Assembly: GCF_014174395.1 (NCBI RefSeq)
Contig: NZ_JABEQD010000003.1
Span: forward strand, 62,001 to 126,000
Direction: 5' to 3'
Length of the DNA stretch: 64,000 nt
Origin: Gluconacetobacter aggeris
Lineage (GTDB): Bacteria > Pseudomonadota > Alphaproteobacteria > Acetobacterales > Acetobacteraceae
Numbering within the stretch: the stretch's first letter is position 1; every line of letters begins with the position of its first letter. The notes under the pieces were generated by a model that saw only the letters and a program-made list of their open reading frames with translations, was not told the origin of the DNA and searched no databases. Position numbers and translations under genes: made by a program. Positions 48,697 through 56,755 of this stretch are shown piece by piece.

Positions 48697-49230
48697 TCAG
48701 TGGATCACGGCCCACCCTCTCAGTTGCAGGTTGGCCAACGTCACCATGGCGGACAGGTCGATCTGGACCCCGTCGGCAACGGCGTCCCGCTCGATCTTCT
48801 GGCCCGACAGAGCGTAGCTGCAAACCTCGATCGAGACCCCCGCCTTACGCAGCGCGCCCAGCAGCCCGGTATTCGGATTGTCTCGTCCGAAACGCGCCCG
48901 GTATGCCGCGTCGGAGAGGACAGACGGCGTAGCCGGCCCGTAGACGATCACCACCACATCGCCGATTGCGGGATGTATCCCGTCGGCAGCAAGGAGATTC
49001 ATGAAGCGAGCGGCCCGCTCCAGCGACGGATTGATCTGCGCTGGATCCGGTGCGGCCCGCATCGTCTCGAACGCCACCCTGTAGCGCAGGGAGGGATCCG
49101 GATGGTTGGCCACGTTCCCAGCCGCATGAATGGCGCCATAGGCCGGGACAGCGGTGTCACCCGCCTGTGCCTTGGCAAGTCCGCCCCAACCACCCAGAAG
49201 CGACAGGGACGCGAGAATCAGACGGGTCAT
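48697..49230 (-). CDS. Exported DsrE-like protein
   Basis: A 177-residue protein with a signal peptide (MTRLILASLSLLGGWGGLAKAQA) and a DsrE/DsrF-like fold: VVIVYGPATPSVLSD, GLLGALRKAGVSIEVCSYALSG with a cysteine in the position often used by the family, and a C-terminal helix. Cytoplasmic DsrE proteins move sulfur; this periplasmic type is uncharacterised. ATG at 49230 was chosen because it leaves a standard signal peptide. Monocistronic, convergent with the M32 gene. Confidence 0.7.
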   Translation of the reverse strand: MTRLILASLSLLGGWGGLAKAQAGDTAVPAYGAIHAAGNVANHPDPSLRYRVAFETMRAAPDPAQINPSLERAARFMNLLAADGIHPAIGDVVVIVYGPATPSVLSDAAYRARFGRDNPNTGLLGALRKAGVSIEVCSYALSGQKIERDAVADGVQIDLSAMVTLANLQLRGWAVIH

Positions 49231-49774
49231 GTTCTTCAATGAATCAACTTTCGTGGAAGAGGCAGGCATGCCCGTAACACAATTCATGCAGGGTCATTGC
49301 CCTGTTCCCCATGTTGCCAGGATGCTCACATCACCCCAGGCCGGAAATAGCGGGCCGGGAGATATGATCTCCTGTTTGTTCCTTCCCGGACATGAAGACA
49401 TTGAAGCGAGCAAAATATCGTCGTCCGATGGAACAGGCCGCTTCGCCGCGTGTCGATCACCATGCTCTATTTGGAGAACGAAGTCTATATTCTGACGATT
49501 TTCTCTCAGAGCCTGACCGTAAATGCGCGCTGGCGGCGATCCGACGCGCGTTTCCTGTGCTTCGGTGCTCACTTCCATCAAGGCCGCTCCGCTCCGATGC
49601 TCGGAAACACACGCCGGACGCGACCCTTGCGGGCCGGTCTCGCTCGCCAGTCCACATTTCCGGTCAGGCTTTCAGGAATTCAAATCCGCATTACCCGGCC
49701 AGGAAATTGCACGGCACTCAAAGCGTTTCGAGAAAAATATGGCTCGAAATCCGTTTTTCCCTTAAATCAGGACC
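49231..49774. other. Intergenic region with a fragment of a dispersed repeat
   Basis: About 540 bp between the DsrE-like gene and the GlxA-type regulator. Several short frames are open but none has a family signature or a good ribosome-binding site. It includes the exact 27-bp inverted copy of the segment inside the 38.3-kb element. The last 100 bp before the regulator are less GC-rich and may hold its promoter. Confidence 0.55.
49577..49603 (-). repeat. 27-bp inverted copy of a segment of the 38.3-kb TIR element
   Basis: This segment is exactly the reverse complement of 38397-38423, with further partial identity for about 20 bp on one side (shared CGCGTC, GGCG and TGTTT blocks). No terminal inverted repeats are visible around this copy, so it is a fragment or a shared internal module. 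Confidence 0.75.
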
Positions 49775-50722
49775 ATGTCTCATATCGGATTTTTCATTTG
49801 CTCCAATCATCGGCTCCTCGATCTCGCGGGGCCTCTGGGCGCCTTTGAGGAGGCGAATATTTTCATCGATAGGGATCCCTACCGCCTGACGGTGATTTCC
49901 GAGGAGGGAGGCGCCGTTGTCGGGAGCGCCGGGGTTTCCATCGCAACCCGATCGTTCCGCGACATGGATTTCGATACGGTCATTTTCATCGGCGGCGACA
50001 TCCAGGCCTTCCAAAATCCCGATGTCATCGCGGCGGCAAAGGACCTCGCCGCGCGCACGGCCCGCGTGGCGAGCGTCTGCACGGGCGCGTTCCTCCTTGC
50101 GGAAACCGGATTTCTCGATGGCCGTCATGCAACGACCCACTGGCGTCTCGCGCCGGAACTCCAGCAGCGATATCCTTCTATCCGGGTCGAAGCCGATCGG
50201 ATTTTCATATCGGACGACAAATTCTGGACCTCCGCGGGCATTTCGGCCGGTATCGATCTGGCGCTGGCGCTCATCGAGACGGACCGCGGACCCGAAATCG
50301 CACGAGAGGTCGCGCGTGAACTCGTCGTTCCCTACCGGCGCTCCGGCGGTCAGTCACAGTTTTCGGCCATGTCGCAGATGGAACCGGAATCGGACCGTAT
50401 CCGCATGGCGCTTGCGTTCGCGCGCGACCATCTGGTCGAGCCTCTGCCGATCGAACGGCTGGCGGAAGCCGCAAGGTTGAGTGTCCGTCAATTTGGGCGC
50501 GCCTTCCGTCGCCAGACCGGTGAAACACCGGCCAGAGCGGTGGAACGTTTGCGTGTGGAGGCGGCATGCGTCCGGCTGCGGAATGGCTCCGAGCCGATCG
50601 AACAGATCGCAAAAGCGATCGGCTTTGCGGACCCGGAACGCATGCGGCGCGCGTTCGTGAAACTGCACGGCCATCCGCCGCAAGCGATCCGGCGCGCCGG
50701 CCGGCAGGAAAGCGCCGTTTAG
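49775..50722 (+). CDS. GlxA-type transcriptional regulator (DJ-1/PfpI domain plus AraC HTH)
   Basis: A 315-residue protein. Residues about 1-165 form a DJ-1/PfpI (class I glutamine amidotransferase-like) domain with RVASVCTGAFLLAETG carrying the nucleophile-position cysteine and HATTHWRLAPEL; residues about 210-305 form an AraC-type double HTH (PIERLAEAARLSVRQFGRAF and IEQIAKAIGFADPERMRRAF). Regulators of this architecture sense small metabolites and control amidase, aldehyde or amine genes. The adjacent DJ-1/SDR/NTF2 genes are the likely targets. Confidence 0.9.
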   Translation: MSHIGFFICSNHRLLDLAGPLGAFEEANIFIDRDPYRLTVISEEGGAVVGSAGVSIATRSFRDMDFDTVIFIGGDIQAFQNPDVIAAAKDLAARTARVASVCTGAFLLAETGFLDGRHATTHWRLAPELQQRYPSIRVEADRIFISDDKFWTSAGISAGIDLALALIETDRGPEIAREVARELVVPYRRSGGQSQFSAMSQMEPESDRIRMALAFARDHLVEPLPIERLAEAARLSVRQFGRAFRRQTGETPARAVERLRVEAACVRLRNGSEPIEQIAKAIGFADPERMRRAFVKLHGHPPQAIRRAGRQESAV

Positions 50723-50870
50723 CCGGCCCTATGGACGCCTCGGCGGCAGGCAGGAATCCCGAGGCACGGCGTCCACCCGAATTGACGGCACATGCGCGAA
50801 TCACGCGCCGTCAATGGGTGCGTCTGGCGCCTGCCTGCGCCATCAATGAAGATATCTTCCGGAAGAACGA

Positions 50871-51686
50871 TCAGAGAATGGGCCGCATGAGGCCGTGTTC
50901 CGAGCCCGGCAGCATTTTATAAACCGCATCACGAACGTTCGGCGGCGCCTCCAAAGGATTGCCCGCATGAAATGGCGGTTGCGGGTCATACTGGACCAGA
51001 AGCTGCACTTCCTGCGCGGCCTGGGCCCCGCGCAGTTCCGCCGCGATCGCCACGCCGAAATCGATCCCGGCGGTAACGCCCCCGCCGCTCATGAACCGGC
51101 CGTCCTTCACGATGCGCGCAGGGTCCGGAATAGCGCCATATTCCTTGAGCACATTCAGAAACGCCCAGTGGCAGGCACTGCGCCTTCCTTTCAGAACACC
51201 CGCGGCGGCAAGGATGATGGAGCCGGTACAGACGGACGTGACATATTGCGCGGTCTCGGACAGTTTCCGGATGTGCGTGAGAATTTCAGGCTTCATCATC
51301 GCCGAAAGATCAAGAGCGCCCGGAACGCAGATGACATCGACCTTGTCTATGTCGGACAGTTTTTCCGTCGGTCCGAAAACAACGCCTTTTTCGAGCGTAA
51401 CAAGGCCGCCGGCGGGGCTGGCGAACCGAACATTCGTATTGGGAATACGCGAGAGGATTTCATTGGGGCCAGCGAAATCCAGGAGCGTCCCGTTCGGATA
51501 GATCGCGAACAGGAATTCGACAGGCTTCTCGGCCTTGCCGACCGTACCGGCACGCACTTTTTCCGACAGGAGGCCCGCTGTAGCGGTCGCGGCAAGCGCC
51601 GCTCCGCCCATCAGCATCGCATGACGCCGCGCGCGGCCGTACGCGCTCAGTTCTTCGGTGACGGTTTCGTCGAAAACTTCAGACAT
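50871..51686 (-). CDS. DJ-1/PfpI-family protein with Tat-like leader
   Basis: A 271-residue protein. The N-terminal region RARRHAMLMGGAALAATATAG has a twin arginine before a hydrophobic stretch, like a Tat signal, although RRHAML departs from the consensus. The rest is a DJ-1/PfpI domain: FAIYPNGTLLDFAGPNEIL, VICVPGALDLSAMM, YVTSVCTGSIILAAAGVLKGRRSACHWAF with the nucleophile-elbow cysteine. Closest in appearance to isonitrile-hydratase-like proteins, but substrate is unknown. Divergent from the SDR gene through a repeat-rich intergenic region. Confidence 0.82.
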   Translation of the reverse strand: MSEVFDETVTEELSAYGRARRHAMLMGGAALAATATAGLLSEKVRAGTVGKAEKPVEFLFAIYPNGTLLDFAGPNEILSRIPNTNVRFASPAGGLVTLEKGVVFGPTEKLSDIDKVDVICVPGALDLSAMMKPEILTHIRKLSETAQYVTSVCTGSIILAAAGVLKGRRSACHWAFLNVLKEYGAIPDPARIVKDGRFMSGGGVTAGIDFGVAIAAELRGAQAAQEVQLLVQYDPQPPFHAGNPLEAPPNVRDAVYKMLPGSEHGLMRPIL

Positions 51687-51742
51687 ATCGCTCTCCTCAA
51701 GCCACCCCGTCGCGCAGGGTCGGCTGCTGAACAGTTGCGACT

Positions 51743-51850
51743 CCTAGTTCCAGGCGCATATTTCCGAAAGGACCTAGTTCCCTCATTTTTAGCCACACCC
51801 AGTTCCCCACAAGGCCATGTCTATATTTAAGGGAAATACGTCCTTTCGGA
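51743..51850. promoter_or_regulatory. Repeat-rich divergent promoter region (candidate operators)
   Basis: Between the DJ-1 and SDR genes lie three direct repeats, CCTAGTTCC at 51743 and 51773 and CCCAGTTCC at 51798, and a perfect 11-bp inverted pair TCCGAAAGGAC (51763-51773) / GTCCTTTCGGA (51840-51850) separated by 66 bp. This arrangement suggests regulator binding, perhaps by the nearby GlxA-type protein. No experiment or known consensus supports a particular protein. Confidence 0.55.
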
Positions 51851-51925
51851 CATTTCCCATTCGGCTAGGTTCGGCGGGACCGATAAGGGACGCCTTCTGC
51901 GGCTCTTGAATGTGAGGAATCCAGA

Positions 51926-52672
51926 ATGAGACTTTCAGGAAAAACCGCACTCATCACCGGCGGCACAAGCGGCATCGGTCTCGCGACCGCCAGGCGCTTC
52001 ATCGAGGAGGGTGCCCGCGTGGCCGTGACCGGCCGCGACGAATCCCGGTTCGCCGACGTGCATGCCGAACTCGGCGGCGAGGCGCTCGTCCTTGCCGCGG
52101 ACGTTCGCTCCATCGAGGCCATGCAGGCGGTTGCATCCCGTGTCCAGGAGACCTTCGGCGGTCTTGATATTCTGTTTGCGAATGCGGGTTACGTCATTCC
52201 AACACCGCTGCAATCGATCGATGAGCGTCAGTACGACGATGTCATGGACATCAGCGTCAAAGGAGCCGTGTTCACGATGCAGGCGGCCTTGCCCGTGCTG
52301 CGCGAGGGCGCATCGGTCATTCTTACGACCTCCTTTATCGATCAGACCGGAAAACACGGCTTGTCGCTGGTCGCGGCGGCAAAGGCGGCGGTCCGGTCGT
52401 TCGCGCGAAGCTGGTCCTACGAACTGCTCGACCGCAAGATCCGCGTGAACGCGGTCGCGCCAGGAGGCATCGAAACGCCGCTGCTCGGCAAGCTCGGCCT
52501 GTCCGAAGCCGAGGTGGAAGCCTTCAAGACGCAGTTCGCCTCGACTGTGCCCTTGGGGCGAATGGGCCAGCCTGAAGAAATCGCGGCGGCTGTTCTCTAC
52601 CTTGCAAGCGACGAATCCCGATACGTCGTCGGAACGGAACTGGTGGTCGACGGCGGCTGTTCCCAGCTCTGA
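51926..52672 (+). CDS. Short-chain dehydrogenase/reductase with catalytic Tyr replaced
   Basis: A 248-residue classical SDR by fold: TGGTSGIG cofactor motif (residues 11-18), NAG motif in ILFANAGYV, catalytic-position Ser in ILTTSF and the C-terminal VDGGCSQL. In the active-site YxxxK motif the Tyr is Val149 (SLVAAAK, Lys153 retained), so normal SDR catalysis is doubtful. The cofactor motif with downstream VTGRDESR suggests NADP(H). Start ATG after TGAGGAATCCAGA. Upstream of the NTF2-like gene in the same direction. Confidence 0.9.
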   Translation: MRLSGKTALITGGTSGIGLATARRFIEEGARVAVTGRDESRFADVHAELGGEALVLAADVRSIEAMQAVASRVQETFGGLDILFANAGYVIPTPLQSIDERQYDDVMDISVKGAVFTMQAALPVLREGASVILTTSFIDQTGKHGLSLVAAAKAAVRSFARSWSYELLDRKIRVNAVAPGGIETPLLGKLGLSEAEVEAFKTQFASTVPLGRMGQPEEIAAAVLYLASDESRYVVGTELVVDGGCSQL

Positions 52673-52719
52673 GACCAACCTCCCCTTTTCACCATTCAAT
52701 GATTATTCATGGAGACATC

Positions 52720-53205
52720 ATGATGAAGGTCACAAAGCCGCTCTCTTATATCCTCGGGGCGTCGATGGCGCTCGCGCTACACTATTCGCCCGCCTCGGCG
52801 GCCGGCGCGCAATCGCCTGACCCGGCCGCGGTCAAGGCTGTGACGGAACAGTTTGCCGCCGATCTCGCCAAAGGAGATCTTCAGGCGATTTCGCGTCTCT
52901 ACACCGATGACGCCGAGCTTCTGCCGCCGAACGCGGAGGCGATTTCCGGCCGCGCGGCGATCCTCGCCTATTTCGAGAAGATCTTGCGGCCGGATCTCGT
53001 CGGGGGTGCCCAATTTGATCATTACGAGATCTACGGTAGTGCCACGGCCGCGACCAGCATCTCCCAGATCAGGATGCTCGATACAAATGGCCACGTCGTC
53101 GAACGCGGCAGGCAGACGATCGTCCTGCTCAAGCAGAATGGGCAGTGGAAGATTCATCGCGACATGTGGTCGGACACGTCCCCCGCGAACACGGGCAACC
53201 CGTAA
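52720..53205 (+). CDS. Exported NTF2-like (SnoaL/DUF4440-type) protein
   Basis: A 161-residue protein with a signal peptide (about residues 1-28, ending PASAAG) and a cone-shaped NTF2-like domain: VKAVTEQFAADLAKGDLQAISRLYTDDAELLPPN, SGRAAILAYFEKIL and QNGQWKIHRDMWSD. Such domains act as small-molecule isomerases or binding proteins; function here is unknown. ATG at 52720 (or the next codon) is favoured because GGAG lies 5 nt upstream; an ATG at 52699 would add seven residues. Likely cotranscribed with the SDR gene. Confidence 0.8.
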   Translation: MMKVTKPLSYILGASMALALHYSPASAAGAQSPDPAAVKAVTEQFAADLAKGDLQAISRLYTDDAELLPPNAEAISGRAAILAYFEKILRPDLVGGAQFDHYEIYGSATAATSISQIRMLDTNGHVVERGRQTIVLLKQNGQWKIHRDMWSDTSPANTGNP

Positions 53206-53256
53206 GAACTGCCTGTCCCGCCGGATAGCGATCCTATAAAAAACAAATAATCCGTC

Positions 53257-53290
53257 GCCATATCCATCAACCAATGTGAATGGATATGGC
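53257..53290. terminator. Hairpin between converging NTF2-like and tetR genes
   Basis: Perfect 11-bp stem GCCATATCCAT / ATGGATATGGC with a 12-nt loop. On the minus strand a T-rich stretch follows some 12-20 nt later. Probable terminator for tetR and possibly the other operon. Confidence 0.6.
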
Positions 53291-53315
53291 TCCGGGCCGC
53301 CTCCCGGACATCCAG

Positions 53316-53897
53316 CTACCCGCCCGACGCATGCCGCGCGACGAAGGCAACCGCCGCGTCGCGCGCAAGCGTGGCGGGCAAGGGCCCGTCCGTGAATAGG
53401 ATACGTGTCAGGACCGGCGCCACCACGGCATCGATCACCGCCTCCACATCGAACGTGACCGGCTCTCCGGCGGCATCGCAGATCGACACGATCGTCGGCC
53501 GCACCGCATCGAACAGTGAGCACGCTTTTTGCGTCCCGTCCCAACCGCGCAGAACGTCACGCATCATTGCCCGGCCGGGCGTCGAGTCCATTTCCTCCTG
53601 GTACATCTCCGCCCAGGCGGGCAGATCCACCGACAGGCGGCCACACGGTTTCAGCGGGCAGTCCACGCGCAGATTGCGTTGCGCGACGTCACGCATCAGC
53701 GTCGCCATGTCGGTCCACCGACGATAGATCGTCGAAGGCGTGACCCCCGCGCGCGCCGCGACTTGCGGCACGGTCAGACCCTCCCGTCCCGTTTCGTCGA
53801 TCAGCGCGGTCACCGCCGCATGCACGGCCTCCTGCACTCTCAGACTACGTCCACCCGGACGCGGTCCCGATCGCATGGGGCTACGAGCCTCGGACAT
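53316..53897 (-). CDS. TetR-family transcriptional regulator
   Basis: A 193-residue repressor with an N-terminal HTH (about residues 20-68): AVTALIDETGREGLTVPQVAARAGVTPSTIYRRW, the TetR signature with the Tyr-Arg-Arg-Trp end. The C-terminal domain is the ligand-binding helical part, matching the TetR C-terminal domain type with WAEMYQEEM. Divergent from an MFS efflux gene with a palindrome between them, so it very likely represses that gene and itself. Confidence 0.92.
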   Translation of the reverse strand: MSEARSPMRSGPRPGGRSLRVQEAVHAAVTALIDETGREGLTVPQVAARAGVTPSTIYRRWTDMATLMRDVAQRNLRVDCPLKPCGRLSVDLPAWAEMYQEEMDSTPGRAMMRDVLRGWDGTQKACSLFDAVRPTIVSICDAAGEPVTFDVEAVIDAVVAPVLTRILFTDGPLPATLARDAAVAFVARHASGG

Positions 53898-53912
53898 AAT
53901 TTTCCCCCTGCT

Positions 53913-53931
53913 AAAGCAAATAATTTGCTTT
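53913..53931. promoter_or_regulatory. 19-bp palindromic operator between tetR and MFS gene
   Basis: AAAGCAAAT-A-ATTTGCTTT is a perfect palindrome with a single central base, located 16 bp upstream of the TetR start codon and 60 bp upstream of the MFS start. This is the usual size and position of a TetR-family operator for autoregulation and control of a divergent efflux gene. Confidence 0.8.
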
Positions 53932-53990
53932 TAATGAAGCGTCTCACTATCACTCTAACGCACAATCTTTGCATTAGACAGGAGTACGTC

Positions 53991-55184
53991 ATGACTCCCC
54001 CCATCCGCGCCAGAATCTTGTGGATCTACGGCACCATCCTGTTCCTCTTCCTCGGCGCCTCGGCGGCCGTCACGCCGCTTTATCCGCTCTATCACGCGCA
54101 ATGGCACGCAAGTCTGCCGATGTTGCAGGCCGCTTTCGCGGTGTACGCCCTCACGCTGCTCCTCGCGCTGCTGTGCCTGGGGTCTCTGTCGGATTATCTC
54201 GGCCGTCGTCCGGTCATCTGGCTCGCCATCGCGGTCGAGACCGTCGCCATGCTCCAGTTCGCGGTCGCGGCGAACATTGGCGACGTCATTTGCGGACGGG
54301 CCCTGCAAGGCCTCGCGACCGGCATCGCGACCAGCGCGCTGAGCGCGGGGCTTCAGGACGCCCATCGCGAACGCGGCGGCCTCATCAGCGGCATGGTTCC
54401 CATGGGTTCGATGGCCGCGCTGGCCCTCGGCTCGGCCATCCTGGTCAGGTTTGCGCCCGATCCCCTGAATTTCGTATTCTGGCTGCTGACCGTCGGCATG
54501 GTCATGTCCGCGGGCGTGGTCTTCGCCATTCCCGAGACCGTCTCGCGCATACCGGGCGCGCTGGCCTCCCTCCGGCCACGAATCCACGTCCCTCTCGCGG
54601 CGCGCAGCGCCATGCGGCGGATCGCCCCGGCCAACATCGCGGTTTGGGCACTGGCGGGCCTTCTGCTCTCGCTCGGCCCGGCAATCGCACGCATCGCCAG
54701 CCACGACAATGGTGGGGTTCTGCTCGGGGGCGCCGTGGTCGCCGTCGTCATGGCGCCCGCTCTCGTCGCAATGATCGTGCATCTCGCCGGACCGGGCACG
54801 CTCCTGCTGCGCCGGGGCGCGGTCGCCGTGCTGGCGGGGCTGCCGCTGGTGCTGGTCGGCCTGCATATCGTGAGCCTGACCGTCTTTCTTGTCGGGGCGG
54901 CCATTGCCGGTGCCGGTCTCGGCCTGACTGTGCAGGGCGCTCTGCGCACGATCGTACCGCTCGCCCAATCTCACGAGCGCGCGGGGCTGGCCGCCAGCTA
55001 TTTCGTCATGAGCTATCTCGCCTTCAGCGCGCCCGCCTTCCTCGCCGGCTTCGCGGTGCGCGCGTGCGGCCTGCGCGCCACGACCGACGCCTATGTCGCG
55101 CTTCTGCTGATTCTGACGGCGCTCACGCTGCGCGGCCTGGGCCGGGACGGAACGATCGACGCCTGCCCTTCGCCCGCGCGCTGA
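53991..55184 (+). CDS. MFS transporter (drug-efflux type) under TetR control
   Basis: A 397-residue major facilitator with about 12 helices: YGTILFLFLGASAAVTPLYPLY (helix 1), LGSLSDYLGRRPVIWLAI (MFS loop motif) and GRALQGLATGIATSALSAGL (helix 5). The shape fits efflux of small toxic compounds; the ligand is unknown. ATG at 53991 is preceded by AGGAG at 6-7 nt. The frame open upstream contains the operator and is not coding. Confidence 0.86.
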   Translation: MTPPIRARILWIYGTILFLFLGASAAVTPLYPLYHAQWHASLPMLQAAFAVYALTLLLALLCLGSLSDYLGRRPVIWLAIAVETVAMLQFAVAANIGDVICGRALQGLATGIATSALSAGLQDAHRERGGLISGMVPMGSMAALALGSAILVRFAPDPLNFVFWLLTVGMVMSAGVVFAIPETVSRIPGALASLRPRIHVPLAARSAMRRIAPANIAVWALAGLLLSLGPAIARIASHDNGGVLLGGAVVAVVMAPALVAMIVHLAGPGTLLLRRGAVAVLAGLPLVLVGLHIVSLTVFLVGAAIAGAGLGLTVQGALRTIVPLAQSHERAGLAASYFVMSYLAFSAPAFLAGFAVRACGLRATTDAYVALLLILTALTLRGLGRDGTIDACPSPAR

Positions 55185-55285
55185 TATCGCACTGCCATGG
55201 ACAGGTTTCCATACCTCTCGATTCATGAAATTCTGCAAAACCGAGCCTGTCGGACAGAACGTGAGCCCCACGAGAGGTCGAAGCC

Positions 55286-56017
55286 TTGCATTCAGAACTT
55301 CTCGCCCTGTCGCTGGCGGTAGCCTTCGCAATCGTTGCGGCGCGAGGCAGCCAGTCATTTCGAAGACTGAAGGAGTCCCCACCCGAGAAGAAAGTCAGAA
55401 TTTACAGATCCTGGCTCGCAATATCGTTTTTATGTTTCGGAGTCGCGGGATCTTGCCTGATTTACAACTTTGAACGCACGAATACTTCGATCTATCTCCC
55501 TTACCAGATCGCTTTTCGCGTTGTGCATGAAAACACAAGCATTGACCCGAGCCAGCTTGTCCCGATGCTGTTCGGTTTTTGCATCGGACTGATCGCGATC
55601 GTTTTTGTGGCGCGGACCCGCAGGGGCAGGAAATTCTACAATACCGAGGCCGTCTCCGCCCTGCGCCCCGACACGCAGTCCGAGAAAACCTACCTGGTCC
55701 TGCTCTGCGTGAACGCCGCGATCTCAGAGGAGATCATGTTCCGCGGAGCCCTCCCCGTGTTGATATACACGATCAGCGAGAACGCCATGACGGCGATTCT
55801 TGTTGCCGCCCTCGCCTTTGGCTGCATGCATTGCTATCAGGGCGCTCGGGGCATCCTGTCGACCTTCTGCCTGGCCATCCTTTTCAGCATTCTCCTGGGC
55901 GTAGGCTTCAATCTGTATGTCGTGATGCTCCTTCATTTCTTTATCAACATGATGGCGCTGTTCGTGCTGCCAAAAATATCCCGCCTTGGCCGACCGAAGG
56001 AAACAGGGATGGTTTGA
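55286..56017 (+). CDS. CPBP (CAAX/Abi-type) intramembrane metalloprotease
   Basis: A 243-residue polytopic membrane protein. The three CPBP motifs are present: EEIMFRG (Glu148, Glu149, Arg153), a second-motif His182 in LAFGCMHCYQG, and LLHFFINMM (His217, Asn221). Such proteases process prenylated or other peptides or act in bacteriocin immunity. The start is TTG at 55286, with AGAGGT 8 nt upstream. Lower GC than the neighbours. No peptide precursor gene was identified nearby. Confidence 0.85.
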   Translation: MHSELLALSLAVAFAIVAARGSQSFRRLKESPPEKKVRIYRSWLAISFLCFGVAGSCLIYNFERTNTSIYLPYQIAFRVVHENTSIDPSQLVPMLFGFCIGLIAIVFVARTRRGRKFYNTEAVSALRPDTQSEKTYLVLLCVNAAISEEIMFRGALPVLIYTISENAMTAILVAALAFGCMHCYQGARGILSTFCLAILFSILLGVGFNLYVVMLLHFFINMMALFVLPKISRLGRPKETGMV

Positions 56018-56063
56018 TACCGTCCCGCCAGCCGGAAGTTGCCACGGCGGAACGAGAAAACGC

Positions 56064-56288
56064 TCACTGAAGCCGCTCATCTTTCCTGCGAACGACGCGC
56101 GTCAGCGACGCAACCTGCTCCCTGACTCTCACCCAGAACACCGCTTCGTCGGCGAGATTCTGTTCCATGCACCGGACGATCTGCCGGCGGACGGCGAGGT
56201 AGGCGTCCGGCCCGAAGCCCCTGATGAGGCACGCCGCGACGTCATGGGCTGACATATACGACGTTCTGCCTTCGTCCCGATCCGCCAT
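56064..56288 (-). CDS. Small hypothetical protein
   Basis: A 74-residue soluble, charged, mostly helical polypeptide starting MADRDEGRTSYMSAHDVAACL and ending RVVRRKDERLQ. I do not recognise the family. ATG at 56288 was chosen because GAGG lies 5 nt upstream; the frame stays open to 56402 but that part runs into the TIR element. It is convergent with the CPBP gene, 46 bp away. Could be a short regulatory protein; no motif supports any function. Confidence 0.55.
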   Translation of the reverse strand: MADRDEGRTSYMSAHDVAACLIRGFGPDAYLAVRRQIVRCMEQNLADEAVFWVRVREQVASLTRVVRRKDERLQ

Positions 56289-56380
56289 TTCGACCTCATG
56301 CACCATCGACGACGTTCGACGCCGGCAGGACGAAACAAAGGCGAATCCGGACACGCATCGTCCCGCCCTTCCTGGCGTCG

Positions 56381-56543
56381 GGCGGGTGATAACGTGTTTC
56401 AAAAGGGCAAAAGCACGCCCTGCCTATTTCCCAGACGATGCGCGACAGCAGCCGCGCACCGCTGGACCATAGGTCCGGGTGTTGTATTCGGCAGGCCACC
56501 CGACATAGGAGGCCGCCCTTTTGAAAAGGCGTTATCACGCGCC
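56381..56543. mobile_element. 163-bp element with 28-29-bp imperfect terminal inverted repeats
   Basis: Left end 56381-56408 and right end 56515-56543 are inverted copies that share GGCG, GTGATAACG and TTTCAAAAGGGC, differing by a substitution and a TG/CCT change. The interior (about 106 bp) has no gene but a small GGACC-ATA-GGTCC dyad. Same overall length as the 38.3-kb element and both ends contain TTCAAAAG, but the rest is unrelated. Best described as a MITE-like or IS-remnant element; no transposase is nearby. Confidence 0.6.
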
Positions 56544-56755
56544 AACTTCAGAGTAGCATGATACGAGGGTGCCCGTCACCTGCCGACGGAGCCACGTCGC
56601 GACGCGCGATAAACCGGAGTTCCCCAAATTGTCGTGACGATTGAGCGGAACAGGACGCCAATCGAGGCAAGGATGGACAAGGCGAACGCCCGGGTACCGT
56701 TAAAAAAAATGCCATGCATTCAAGCCGGCCTCCTCGCCGCCGGCACGGAAAAATC

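Noticed and set aside
49450..49848. Plus-strand frames in the gap before the GlxA-type regulator
   Set aside because: They overlap the regulator start, contain the repeat fragment and lack any motif.
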